Origin: G963556115 sp963678205
GTDB lineage: Bacteria > Planctomycetota > SZUA-567
DNA length: 64,000 bases
Direction of reading: 5' to 3'
Assembly (NCBI GenBank): GCA_963678205.1
Contig: OY782760.1
Span: 1,364,001-1,428,000, forward strand
Shown: positions 54,230 to 63,290 of the stretch, one piece after another
How positions within the stretch are numbered: position 1 is the stretch's first letter
Layout: each line of letters starts with the position of its first letter
Made by a program: the position numbers and the translations under genes
Notes under the pieces: generated by a model
The model's database searches: none
Told to the model about the DNA's origin: nothing
Seen by the model: only the letters and a program-made list of their open reading frames with translations

Positions 54230-55255
54230 ATGTTTAAGAAATTTATCTATGCGGTTCTCGTTGTTCTTACTCTTACACTAACGTCTAGTATTGCAAAGGC
54301 AGATGAAGAGAGATCATTGAAGGGATCACCAGATGAAACTTATTATATGGTTGTTATGGTTTCTGGTGTTGAGTATTGGGTTGGCTGCTATGAAGGTATG
54401 AAGCAAGCTGCAAAACAGCTAGGGGTTAAAGTTGTATATACAGGTACGCCAGATTATGATATTAGTAAGGAATTGACAGTATTTCAGCAGGTTCTATCAA
54501 AGAATCCGGCAGGGATTATTGTTCATCCTATGGAACCATCATCGTTTATTGATCCGATCAATCAGGCTGTTGAACAAGGAGTTGCAGTCGTAACAATGGC
54601 TGCTGACTCTCCAGAGAGTAATCGTAACGCATATGTAACCTCTGATAATGTAAAAGAAGGTTATGCCGCTGCAGACGCGATTGCAAGAAAACTTGGTGAA
54701 AAAGGTGATGTCGCTGTTCTAGAAAATCCTGGTCAGCTAAATCATGAGATTAGGGTACGCTCATTTGTAGAAAGAATTGAAAATAAATATCCTAATATGA
54801 AGGTTGTAGCGAGAACAGCTACTAATCAAGATACGAGCAAGTCATATTCTGCTGTGCAAACAATGCTTCAGGCTCATCCAAACATCAAAGGTATTTTTAC
54901 TCCAGAAGCTAGTTCTGGTCAGGGTGCAGCACAGGCTGCAATAGATTTAGATCAGGGTATTCAGGTAATATGTTGTGACTTCAATGAAAATATTCTTGAT
55001 ATGATCCAGGACGGAAAGATGTTTGCTGCTCTTCAACCTAATACAGTTATGCAGGGATATCTAAGTATGATGCTAGCGTATATGGCTCGTCACAATCTAG
55101 TAGATCCAATGAATGGCTGGAAAGAAACTGGTTTAAAAAGTGTGGATATACCTATAGTAGATAATGGCTTAAATATAATCACTAAAGATAATGCAGACTT
55201 CTTTAGAACAAAGAAGTATTTGGAGTCACGTGGTAGTAAAGGTACTGCAGAATAA
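54230..55255 (+). CDS. Rbs-type sugar ABC transporter substrate-binding protein
   Basis: 341 aa, TAAGGAGATCTA before the ATG. Signal peptide KKFIYAVLVVLTLTLTSSIA with a cut near residue 22-24. The mature part follows the periplasmic-binding-protein-4 pattern: YYMVVMVSGVEYWVGCYEGM, NPAGIIVHPMEPSSFIDPIN, VVTMAADSPESNR and GIFTPEASSGQGAAQA. It captures a monosaccharide or polyol for the RbsA/RbsC-type importer encoded next. Sugar identity is not evident. A hairpin lies just behind the gene. Confidence 0.93.
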   Translation: MFKKFIYAVLVVLTLTLTSSIAKADEERSLKGSPDETYYMVVMVSGVEYWVGCYEGMKQAAKQLGVKVVYTGTPDYDISKELTVFQQVLSKNPAGIIVHPMEPSSFIDPINQAVEQGVAVVTMAADSPESNRNAYVTSDNVKEGYAAADAIARKLGEKGDVAVLENPGQLNHEIRVRSFVERIENKYPNMKVVARTATNQDTSKSYSAVQTMLQAHPNIKGIFTPEASSGQGAAQAAIDLDQGIQVICCDFNENILDMIQDGKMFAALQPNTVMQGYLSMMLAYMARHNLVDPMNGWKETGLKSVDIPIVDNGLNIITKDNADFFRTKKYLESRGSKGTAE

Positions 55256-55288
55256 GATTTAATTAGTAATAAGAAAATTAGAAATGAG

Positions 55289-55325
55289 TGGCGTGGAGTT
55301 AGGTAGAGCAAATCGCTTCACGCCA
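55289..55325 (+). repeat. Hairpin behind the Rbs-type binding-protein gene
   Basis: TGGCGTGGAG pairs with CTTCACGCCA (10 bp, one G-U pair) around a 17-base loop. It is 33 bases after the stop and 44 before the ATPase gene. No T-run, so probably a message-stabilising or attenuating structure. Confidence 0.55.
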
Positions 55326-55368
55326 ATAATAAAGAGCATGTAGAGTAAATAATAACACAGGAGATATT

Positions 55369-56913
55369 ATGGATAAGACCGAACCTGTAGTAGAGGTAAA
55401 GAATATCAGTAAGAGGTTTGGTGGAACACAAGCACTCAAAGATGTCTCTCTAGCCTTTCATCCAGGAGAATTTCATGCCATAATGGGAGAGAATGGCGCA
55501 GGAAAATCAACTCTGATGAATATCATCGGCGGTGTATACAAACAAGATAATGGTGAAATTATAATTAATGGTAAGTCTGTAAGTATTGATTCTCCGCATG
55601 AGTCTCAGAGGTATGGTATTGGCTTTGTTCACCAAGAAATAGCACTCTGTACGCATGTATCAGTAATAGAAAATATAGTATTGGGCATGGAAGATAAGCA
55701 CCACATGCTAAAGAAGAATTTCGGCAAGGAACTCTTAGAAAAAACATTAGGTTTATTTGATACTACAATAAATCCAAATGAGAAAGTTGCCAATCTTACA
55801 ACCTCATATCAGCAGATTGTTGAAATAGCAAAGGCTCTGGCAGCTGACAGTAGATTGATAATATTTGATGAACCGACATCTTCGTTAACAGAATCAGAAA
55901 CAGAAGCACTCTTCAAAGTTATCTCGCATCTCAAAAAAAAGGGTATCGCTATTGTATATATTAGTCACCGTATGAATGAGGTCTTTACCTATTCAGATAA
56001 GGTGTCAATTTTACGTGATGGGTGTATTGTTGATACGCTTTTTACTGCTGATACTAGAGAAGATGTTGTTGTTACAAAGATGGTGGGAAGAGAACTTTCA
56101 AAAGCATATCCACCAAAAGCTGAGAATATGGTAAATGATGCTAAAGAAATACTCAAGGTAGAAAACTTAACATCTGAAGAAGGTGGATTTGAAGATATTT
56201 CTTTTACACTTCATGAAAATGAAATACTTGGGATCGCTGGGTTGGTAGGTGCTGGTAGAAGTGAGGTTGTAAAGACAATATGCGGGTTGCTCAAAAAAAA
56301 TAGGGGTAGAGTTAGCTTTATGGGCAAAGAGGTGGATTTTACAAATTATCAGCAAGCAATCGATACTGGTATTGTATATCTTACAGAGGATAGAAAGCTT
56401 GAAGGTTTATTTTTAGATTATAGTATTGCTAAAAATATGTCTGCTATGAGTTTGTCAAATGTTTCTTCTAGAACAATTTTGAATCCGAAAAAGGAAAAAA
56501 TGGAGTCAGGGAGGTTTGTTAAAAAACTCTCGGTACGATGCGCTGGCGTAGATCAGAAAGTTGGAAGTCTGAGTGGTGGTAATCAGCAGAAGGTGTTATT
56601 GTCAAAACTTCTCGCAGTGAAACCTAAACTGATTATTCTTGATGAACCGACCAGGGGTATTGATATAGGGGCAAAGTTAGAGATTCATAGATTGATCAGG
56701 CAGCTGGCTGAAAGCGGTGTTGGTGTAATAATGATTTCATCAGAACTGCCGGAGGTAATTGGATCATGTGATCGTGTAATGGTAATGTATGAAGGAAAGC
56801 AGTCAGGCTTTCTTAATAGTGATGAGTTATCTGAAGAAGCAATAATACACCTGGCTTCAGGATTAGAGTGGAATGATCAGACAAATAATGTAGGAGAAAA
56901 GAGTAATGCCTGA
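55369..56913 (+). CDS. Rbs-type sugar ABC transporter ATPase (double NBD)
   Basis: 514 aa with ACAGGAGATATT upstream. Two fused ATPase domains. The first has Walker A GENGAGKST, an LTTSYQQIVEIAKA signature region and Walker B LIIFDEPTSSL. The second has the usual degenerate Walker A (GLVGAGRSE), signature LSGGNQQKV, and LIILDEPTRGIDIG. This is the layout of RbsA/XylG/AraG/MglA. Its stop overlaps the permease start by eight bases. Confidence 0.95.
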   Translation: MDKTEPVVEVKNISKRFGGTQALKDVSLAFHPGEFHAIMGENGAGKSTLMNIIGGVYKQDNGEIIINGKSVSIDSPHESQRYGIGFVHQEIALCTHVSVIENIVLGMEDKHHMLKKNFGKELLEKTLGLFDTTINPNEKVANLTTSYQQIVEIAKALAADSRLIIFDEPTSSLTESETEALFKVISHLKKKGIAIVYISHRMNEVFTYSDKVSILRDGCIVDTLFTADTREDVVVTKMVGRELSKAYPPKAENMVNDAKEILKVENLTSEEGGFEDISFTLHENEILGIAGLVGAGRSEVVKTICGLLKKNRGRVSFMGKEVDFTNYQQAIDTGIVYLTEDRKLEGLFLDYSIAKNMSAMSLSNVSSRTILNPKKEKMESGRFVKKLSVRCAGVDQKVGSLSGGNQQKVLLSKLLAVKPKLIILDEPTRGIDIGAKLEIHRLIRQLAESGVGVIMISSELPEVIGSCDRVMVMYEGKQSGFLNSDELSEEAIIHLASGLEWNDQTNNVGEKSNA

Positions 56914-57871
56914 AAATAAAATAATTACGTATATTAAAAGCTTTAGAGAAGGAACTTTGATACTAATCATTGTCGCACTATCAATACTAATGAGTTTGTT
57001 AACAAGTAGTTTCTTGACAACAGGGAATATACGGGCAACAGTTTTGAGCTTTGCAATTGATGGCTTTGTCGTAATGGGTATGACCTTGGTGTTGATAAGC
57101 GGTGGGCTGGATTTAAGTGTTGGGTCTATTATCGCTCTTGTCGGTACTGTTGTGGGGCAGTTGTACCTTGGTATGGGATTAAATATCTGGATTGCTGTAG
57201 TGATCGGTATGATATTTGCTGCATTCTTAGGAGGAATAAACGGCTTCTTTATTACCAAGGTGGGACTCAATCCCCTTATTACTACTCTGGCAACAATGGC
57301 AATATATCGAGGAGCAGCCTATGTCGTAACCAAAGGTATACCGCTAAGTCTTTATAAAGTACCAGATTCTTTCAAATTTCTTGGCCGCGGTAATGTTTTA
57401 AGTATCCCTTTTGTAATTATTATCTTTTTTGCAATGGTTCTCTTTTTAGATTTCATGTTTAGGCGTTCTACTTACTTGAGGAAAGTGTTTTATGTGGGGA
57501 GTAATCCTCAAGCGGCAAAGTTCTCTGGTATAAGTGTAGATAAGGTTAAGATGTCTGTATATATTTCTTCTGGACTACTTGCAGGTATCGCTGGAGTATT
57601 CTCAATATCGCGCTTTGCTACAGCGACACCAACATTGTCTGTTGATGCAAACATGGTTGCAATTTCAGCGTGTGTTATCGGTGGTTGTAGTATTACTGGT
57701 GGTGAAGGGTCGATCTTTGGAGCGGTACTTGGTATTGCACTCCTTGCAATTATCAATAGTTCATTGATTTTGCTTGATGTGCCAGTTTATTATCAGCAAC
57801 TTATTAGTGGAGCGATACTATTGTTTGCGGTATCACTGGACTACCTAAGTCATAGAAAAGATACCAAATAA
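56906..57871 (+). CDS. Rbs-type sugar ABC transporter permease
   Basis: 321 aa, TAGGAGAAAAG before the ATG inside the ATPase gene end. About ten TM helices with the BPD_transp_2 signature LISGGLDLSVGSIIALVGTV, NGFFITKVGLNPLITTLATM and FYVGSNPQAAKFSGISV. Single permease gene, so the channel is a homodimer as in RbsC. Completes the importer with the two genes before it. Confidence 0.95.
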   Translation: MPENKIITYIKSFREGTLILIIVALSILMSLLTSSFLTTGNIRATVLSFAIDGFVVMGMTLVLISGGLDLSVGSIIALVGTVVGQLYLGMGLNIWIAVVIGMIFAAFLGGINGFFITKVGLNPLITTLATMAIYRGAAYVVTKGIPLSLYKVPDSFKFLGRGNVLSIPFVIIIFFAMVLFLDFMFRRSTYLRKVFYVGSNPQAAKFSGISVDKVKMSVYISSGLLAGIAGVFSISRFATATPTLSVDANMVAISACVIGGCSITGGEGSIFGAVLGIALLAIINSSLILLDVPVYYQQLISGAILLFAVSLDYLSHRKDTK

Positions 57872-57916
57872 TATATAGTTAATAGAATCGAAATTTTTAG
57901 AAATAAGGAGATAAAC

Positions 57917-58675
57917 ATGGAATTGGGAATAAAAGGGAAGGCTGCAATCGTTACTGGTGGCGGGAGTGGTGTTGGTAGAGCTATTTCACTCGGTTTGGCT
58001 AAAGAAGGCGCTGCTGTAGTTATAGCTGATATCAATATGGATAATGCAAATCTTGTAGTAGATGAGTGTAAAGCTTATGGAGCAAAAGCTGTTGGAGTAA
58101 AAGTAGATCTATCCAATCAAGAAGAGACCTATCAGTTGATAAAGGAGGCTACTAACGCAATTGGTCAAAATATTGAAATATTAGTCAATAATGCTGGTTT
58201 TTGGCCTACCAATAATGTAAAAGATATTTCACTTAAAGAGTGGTATTTGACCTTTGACATCAATATGACTGCGGTGTTCTCAACAAGTAAGGCGTTTACA
58301 AACTTATTAATTGAGAAAGGTATCAAGGGTAAAATTTTAAATATTACTTCTCAAGCTGCATTCAATGGTGCTACAACAGGACATTCACATTATGCTGCAG
58401 CAAAGAGTGCGGTAGTTACTTTCTCACTCAGTATGGCAAAAGAGGTAGCTCAGTATGGTATCAACGTGAACTCTATGGCTCTAGGTCTTGTCAACACACC
58501 AATGATTGCCAAAGCGTTGAGTGATAGAAAAGGCTATTATGAGAGTCGTGTACCTTTCAAGCGTTTAGCTGAGCCAGAAGAAGTTGCAGATTTGGCTCTA
58601 TTCTTAGTATCTGAAAGAGCAGACTATCTTACTGCAGGTACATATGATGCAACAGGTGGAATGCTTAGTCGTTAA
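57917..58675 (+). CDS. Short-chain dehydrogenase/reductase
   Basis: 252 aa classical SDR, TAAGGAGATAAAC before the ATG. Rossmann motif TGGGSGVG near residue 13, NNAG at the fourth strand, and catalytic Ser in NITSQAAF, then Tyr and Lys in YAAAK. An Asp at the end of strand 2 (IADIN) favours NAD over NADP. In a sugar operon it probably oxidises a polyol or sugar hydroxyl, before the kinase and aldolase steps. Substrate not readable. A hairpin follows the stop. Confidence 0.92.
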   Translation: MELGIKGKAAIVTGGGSGVGRAISLGLAKEGAAVVIADINMDNANLVVDECKAYGAKAVGVKVDLSNQEETYQLIKEATNAIGQNIEILVNNAGFWPTNNVKDISLKEWYLTFDINMTAVFSTSKAFTNLLIEKGIKGKILNITSQAAFNGATTGHSHYAAAKSAVVTFSLSMAKEVAQYGINVNSMALGLVNTPMIAKALSDRKGYYESRVPFKRLAEPEEVADLALFLVSERADYLTAGTYDATGGMLSR

Positions 58676-58718
58676 TATGACTTTAAGTCTTTGGAAATAG
58701 AACTACCTAACACACACA

Positions 58719-58758
58719 TGGTAGCAGGTATCAGAGATGTCACCCTTGCCTGCTACCA
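58719..58758 (+). repeat. Intercistronic hairpin between SDR and aldolase genes
   Basis: TGGTAGCAGG pairs perfectly with CCTGCTACCA (10 bp) around a 20-base loop, 44 bases after the SDR stop. No T-run follows. It may be a processing or stability element that divides the operon into two expression levels, or an attenuator. Confidence 0.6.
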
Positions 58759-58802
58759 AATTCTAACACAAACACAATAATACTATTATGAAAGGAAACA
58801 AT

Positions 58803-59657
58803 ATGCTATGCACTATGAATGATATCCTATTAAGAGCACGTAGAGAAGGATATGCTGTTCCGGCTTTTGATGCTTATAGCGATGTCTATAGTAAAGCGAT
58901 TGTCAAGGCTGCAAGAGAAGTAAGATCGCCAGTTATTCTTATGATGATTCCAAGTTATGCTGATAATGATGAAGTCATTTGGCTTTCAGAGTCTGTCAAA
59001 GGTATTGCAAAACATTATGATCTACCAATCGCTTTGCACCTAGATCACGCAAGTACTTTTGAGCAGTGTAAGGCTGCAATTGAAGCGGGATTCAGCTCGG
59101 TAATGATTGATTCTTCTTCACTATCACTTGAGGGAAATATTGCTCAAACAAAGGAAGTCGTAGATTATGCTCACCGTTTTGGCGTGAGTGTTGAGGCAGA
59201 ACTGGGATTTGTTGCTGGGGTTGATGTAATGGGGAACGATACTGGTGCTACAAGACTTACTGATCCTCAAGAAGTGATAGAATTTGTTTCAAAGACAAAT
59301 GTAGATTCACTTGCTGTTTCTATTGGTACAGCACATGGTGTCTATGAGTCTGAACCTGAGCTCAATATAGATCAATTAAAAAGGATTAATGAAATATCAA
59401 CTGTTCCTCTAGTCCTTCATGGTGGCTCTGGTACACCTTTAAACCAAGTTCAAGAAGCTATCAAGAATGGTATAGCAAAGATCAATATATTCGCTGATAT
59501 GCGTCAAGCTATGGGTGAGGTCGTTATGTCTGCTGCTGAGAACGCTATGAAGAGGTGTGATCCGTTACCTGAGGATTTATTAAATCCTATCGAAGCTGCA
59601 CTTGTTGCCAAGGCAAAGAGTAAGATGATAGATTTTTATAGTGCAGGGAAAATCTAA
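58803..59657 (+). CDS. Class II fructose/tagatose-bisphosphate aldolase-like protein
   Basis: 284 aa from the ATG at 58803, with AAAGGA 6 bases upstream; an ATG five codons earlier has no site. Zinc-dependent aldolase of the GatY/KbaY/FbaA family. Visible parts are the DILLRARREGYAVPAFD start, ALHLDHAS with the zinc and base residues (HxDH), a second zinc His in GTAHGVYESEP, and a third in VLHGGSG; GIAKINIFADMR binds substrate phosphate. It should split a ketose phosphate into dihydroxyacetone phosphate and an aldehyde. Works after the FGGY kinase of the same operon. Confidence 0.92.
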   Translation: MLCTMNDILLRARREGYAVPAFDAYSDVYSKAIVKAAREVRSPVILMMIPSYADNDEVIWLSESVKGIAKHYDLPIALHLDHASTFEQCKAAIEAGFSSVMIDSSSLSLEGNIAQTKEVVDYAHRFGVSVEAELGFVAGVDVMGNDTGATRLTDPQEVIEFVSKTNVDSLAVSIGTAHGVYESEPELNIDQLKRINEISTVPLVLHGGSGTPLNQVQEAIKNGIAKINIFADMRQAMGEVVMSAAENAMKRCDPLPEDLLNPIEAALVAKAKSKMIDFYSAGKI

Positions 59658-59703
59658 AGTATAAAACATTAAAATTATAAGAATTAAATGAACGGAGAAT
59701 TGT

Positions 59704-60699
59704 ATGAAAATTTTAGCCTTAGCAGATATTTTTATCCCAGCAGAAGTAATGAAAAAAGGACTGGTGCCGCTAGTCAAAGCTGGGCATGATGTTGAAGTAA
59801 GACAATGGGAGCATGACTCAGTAAAAGCATTACAGACAGATAATCTCTTAGTTGAACAAAAGGGTGCAAATGCCATAAAACTTCCATCTGAACTCATAAA
59901 AGATGTGTCAAAATTTGAAATGATTGTAACGCAATTTACGCCAATTGGTAAAGAAGTTATTGAAGCGGCAACAAATCTGAAATATATAGGTGTATTACGT
60001 GGCGGCGTTGAGAATGTTGATGCTGATGCTGCAAAGTCTGCAAATATAGAGGTGATAAATACTCCAGGAAGAAACGCAAGAGCTGTGGCTGAATTCACAA
60101 TGGGGATGATTCTAAGTGAAATTAGAAATATTGCTCGTTCACATGCAGCAATGGTTAATAACAATGAATATATGAAGAACTTTCCAAACAAAGATTACAT
60201 TCCTGAAATTTATGGTAAGACTGTTGGGTTGGTTGGGTTTGGTAATATTGCTAGACTTGTATGTGGTTATCTCCAAGCATTCGGGGCAAAAGTTATTGCT
60301 TATGAACCATATGCTGATGAACTTAACTATGAAGGTGTTGAAAAGGTAGAATTTACTGAATTATTAAAATCTTCAGATATTGTATCACTTCATATGCGCT
60401 TGACTGATGATACTGCTAAAATGATAGGTAAAGAACAATTTGATCAAATGAAAAAGGGTGCAGTATTTATCAATAGTGCAAGAAGTGGTCTTGTAGATGA
60501 GGACGCCATGCTTGAAGCTCTTAAGAGCGGCCATTTGATGGGAGCTGCACTGGATGTATTTGAGAGTGAACCTTTGCCAGATGGTCACCCATTCCTATCG
60601 TTACCAAATGTAACTCTTCTACCGCATCTTGCGGGTTCTACCTATGATGCGTTTGCAAATTCACCACTTATGTTTGCTGAACGTTTTCTTGCAAGATAA
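59704..60699 (+). CDS. D-isomer 2-hydroxyacid dehydrogenase family protein
   Basis: 331 aa, ACGGAGAATTGT before the ATG. Related to SerA and glyoxylate/hydroxypyruvate reductases. The NAD-binding motif is GLVGFGNIARLV in the middle. Catalytic positions are visible as NSARSGLVDED (Arg), FESEPLPDGHP (Glu) and LLPHLAGSTYDA (His). It may oxidise or reduce a hydroxyacid made from the aldehyde half of the aldolase reaction, but the sequence does not fix the substrate. The gene sits between aldolase and kinase with short gaps. Confidence 0.9.
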   Translation: MKILALADIFIPAEVMKKGLVPLVKAGHDVEVRQWEHDSVKALQTDNLLVEQKGANAIKLPSELIKDVSKFEMIVTQFTPIGKEVIEAATNLKYIGVLRGGVENVDADAAKSANIEVINTPGRNARAVAEFTMGMILSEIRNIARSHAAMVNNNEYMKNFPNKDYIPEIYGKTVGLVGFGNIARLVCGYLQAFGAKVIAYEPYADELNYEGVEKVEFTELLKSSDIVSLHMRLTDDTAKMIGKEQFDQMKKGAVFINSARSGLVDEDAMLEALKSGHLMGAALDVFESEPLPDGHPFLSLPNVTLLPHLAGSTYDAFANSPLMFAERFLAR

Positions 60700-60760
60700 A
60701 GCGAATTATTAATAATATGATATATTTGTGTGTAATCTATGAAATTGTAGGAGATAGCAT

Positions 60761-62263
60761 ATGTCTGGTTACCTTTTAGGATTGGATAATGGTAGTACTG
60801 TAATTAAAGCTGGTATTTTTGATCTTGATGGCAGTGAGATTGCAGTAGCGAGAGCAAATGTGGATGTATTGTCGCCTCATGTGGGACATTATCAGCGTAA
60901 CCTTGATGACCTTAGAGAAAGTAACATTCAGGTTATAAAAGATGTTATTACTAAAGCAGGGATTAGTGGTTCGGATATCTTAGGAGTTGCAATTACCGGG
61001 CATGGTAATGGTGCTTACCTTGTTGATAGTAATGGGCGTCCTACAATTGATGGTATCTCAAGTGCTGATAGTAGAGCAAATGATATTGTACAGGAATGGT
61101 ATAATAATGGTACAGCAAAGAAGATTTTACCATACACCTTACAAAGTTTATGGGCTGGACAACCGCCAGCTATAATTACATGGCTGAAAAAAAATGAACC
61201 AGATGTGTTGAAAGAGACTCGGTGGTTTATGTCAGCGAAGGATTATATTAGGTATCTACTTACAGGTGAAATCTATATAGAACGCACAGATATATCAGGA
61301 ATGAGTTTATATAATGTTGTGGAAGACCGTTATGATGATAGAATCTTTTCTATGTTGGGTTTGTCAGAATATAAGCATATTTTCCCAGAGGTAAAAGATT
61401 CCTGCGATATTTGTGGTAGAATAGTTCCTGATATTGCTGCTGCTACAGGGCTAGTTGAAGGCACTCCGGTTGCTGGTGGAATCTTCGATATTCAGGCTGC
61501 TATTCTTGCAACGGGTATTGTCGAAGCTACAGAAAAACCAAAGTTAAATATTATTGTTGGGACTTGGTCTATAAATCAATATCTGACAGAAACGCCTAAA
61601 GAAGATGAACATCTTTTTATGACAAGTCTCTGTGCAAAGAAAGGAAATTGGTTAACTACCGAGGGTAGTGCTACATCAGCAAGTAATTTGGAGTGGTTTG
61701 TGTCTACTTTTTTGCAGCTTGAAAAAGAAGTATTAAAACAAGAAGGTAATAGTGTGTATGAAATTTGTAATTCTGCTATCTCAAACACTTCAGCAGAGGA
61801 TACTGATATTATATTCTTACCTTTTCTTTATGGTTCTAATACCGATTCTAGTATCAATGGTACCTTCTTAAATTTACGTATGCGTCATAAGCGTGATCAT
61901 GTGATTAGAGCGGTTTATGAGGGTATTGTCTTTTCTCATAAATATCATATTGACAAGTTGTTTGAAGAGTATCCAGATGGCTTGGAGGTTGTGCTAGCTG
62001 GTGGCGGTGCAAATTCTAGACAGTGGGTTCAAATGTTTGCTGATATCTTACAAGTACCAGTTGAAACTACAGAGGGATGTGAATTAGGAGCTCTCGGGGC
62101 AGCAATGGTTGCTGGGGTCTCTGTTGGAGCATTTGATGATATAGCTGATGCAGCTGATAGAATGGTTCATGTAAAAGAGAGATTCGAACCAAATATAGGG
62201 CTGAAGGATGTATATGCACAAAAGTATTTAAAGTATCTAAATTATATAGAAAAGTTATCTTAG
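60761..62263 (+). CDS. FGGY-family carbohydrate kinase
   Basis: 500 aa with GTAGGAGATAGC before the ATG. Two actin-like domains: YLLGLDNGSTVIKAGIFDLD at the N-terminus, GVAITGHGNGAYLVD, then the C-terminal ATP region with VLAGGGANSRQWVQMFADIL and ELGALGAAMVAGV. The family phosphorylates ketoses or polyols such as xylulose, ribulose, rhamnulose or glycerol. The LsrK branch phosphorylates AI-2 but has other neighbours. The sugar here is unknown. Its product is the likely aldolase substrate. Confidence 0.93.
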   Translation: MSGYLLGLDNGSTVIKAGIFDLDGSEIAVARANVDVLSPHVGHYQRNLDDLRESNIQVIKDVITKAGISGSDILGVAITGHGNGAYLVDSNGRPTIDGISSADSRANDIVQEWYNNGTAKKILPYTLQSLWAGQPPAIITWLKKNEPDVLKETRWFMSAKDYIRYLLTGEIYIERTDISGMSLYNVVEDRYDDRIFSMLGLSEYKHIFPEVKDSCDICGRIVPDIAAATGLVEGTPVAGGIFDIQAAILATGIVEATEKPKLNIIVGTWSINQYLTETPKEDEHLFMTSLCAKKGNWLTTEGSATSASNLEWFVSTFLQLEKEVLKQEGNSVYEICNSAISNTSAEDTDIIFLPFLYGSNTDSSINGTFLNLRMRHKRDHVIRAVYEGIVFSHKYHIDKLFEEYPDGLEVVLAGGGANSRQWVQMFADILQVPVETTEGCELGALGAAMVAGVSVGAFDDIADAADRMVHVKERFEPNIGLKDVYAQKYLKYLNYIEKLS

Positions 62264-62361
62264 AAATTGTCTTTATAAATTATCTAGGATGTTGTAATTT
62301 TAGTACTATAGATATATAATGACTTAAATTTAATAATAGATATTCATAGCTAGGTGAAATA

Positions 62362-63285
62362 ATGCAGAGAGCGAAAATACAACAGATTGTAAGTGTTGCA
62401 GAACTATACTATTTGCAAGATATGAAGCAGAGCGATATAGCAAAGAAGCTGGGTGTTGCTAGATCTACTATATCTATGTTGCTTACACAAGCAAAAGACA
62501 TGGGGATTGTAAAGATTGATGTCTGTGATCCATACTCCCTCGATGAAGAGCATAGTGCTGAGTTTAAAGATAAGTATGGTGTTGATAAGTGTTATACAGT
62601 AAGTACTTCATTGAAAGATAGCGAGGATATTACAGATCTTATCGCAAGCCGTGCTGGTGAGTTGTTTGAGGAGTATTTGACAGATAATCTTACCGTTGGT
62701 ATTGCTTGGGGGATGGGATGCTATAAGTTTATCTCTAATTTTAAAGATAACAAGAAATTCAGTAATATTGAGATTGTTCCGATGCTCGGTGGTATTGATC
62801 TTAGCTGCTATATGCATCCGCAAAATGAGATGATTAGACAGTTGGCGGATAAACTTGGTGGACATGCTAATTATATATATGCGCCACTTTGGTCTGAATC
62901 TAAGGAAGAGAGGGAGATGTATATGAATACTACAGCAATGAAGCGACTTATAGAGCAGTGGAAAAAAGTCGATGTTGCTGTTCTAGGTATTGGGACAGAT
63001 CCGGCACATAATAAGTTGTTTTTAAGCAATGAAGTAGAATATACTTCTGATATTGGTTTGTGTGGCGATATCTGTGGGCGATTTTTTGATGATGACGGTA
63101 ACTTTCCGTCAAATGAATATAATGATAGAATTGTTGGTATTGATATTGAGTCTCTCAAGAATATTCCAGAAGTTATAGCTATTGCAGGAGGAGATTTTAA
63201 AAAACGTAGTATTATGGGTGCTTTAAAGGCAGGTATTATAACAACATTTATTACGGACTCGAATACAGCTAAAGCTATGCTATAG
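62362..63285 (+). CDS. SorC-family transcriptional regulator
   Basis: 307 aa. The N-terminal helix-turn-helix reads MKQSDIAKKLGVARSTISML. The rest is the SorC sugar-phosphate-binding domain, with NLTVGIAWGMGCYKFI, IVPMLGGIDLS, and the C-terminal VIAIAGGDFKKRSIMGALKA. Such regulators respond to phosphorylated sugars, fitting a kinase product of this operon. It is the last gene, in the same direction, 98 bases after the kinase. The remnant flagellin gene begins within about six bases of its stop on the other strand, so its 3' end is a rearrangement border. Confidence 0.92.
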   Translation: MQRAKIQQIVSVAELYYLQDMKQSDIAKKLGVARSTISMLLTQAKDMGIVKIDVCDPYSLDEEHSAEFKDKYGVDKCYTVSTSLKDSEDITDLIASRAGELFEEYLTDNLTVGIAWGMGCYKFISNFKDNKKFSNIEIVPMLGGIDLSCYMHPQNEMIRQLADKLGGHANYIYAPLWSESKEEREMYMNTTAMKRLIEQWKKVDVAVLGIGTDPAHNKLFLSNEVEYTSDIGLCGDICGRFFDDDGNFPSNEYNDRIVGIDIESLKNIPEVIAIAGGDFKKRSIMGALKAGIITTFITDSNTAKAML

Positions 63286-63290
63286 TAATT

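Noticed and set aside
60761..63285. lsr-type AI-2 uptake operon (LsrK kinase, LsrR regulator)
   Set aside because: Kinase and SorC families match, but there is one permease, no LsrF/LsrG gene, and class II aldolase and dehydrogenases are present instead.
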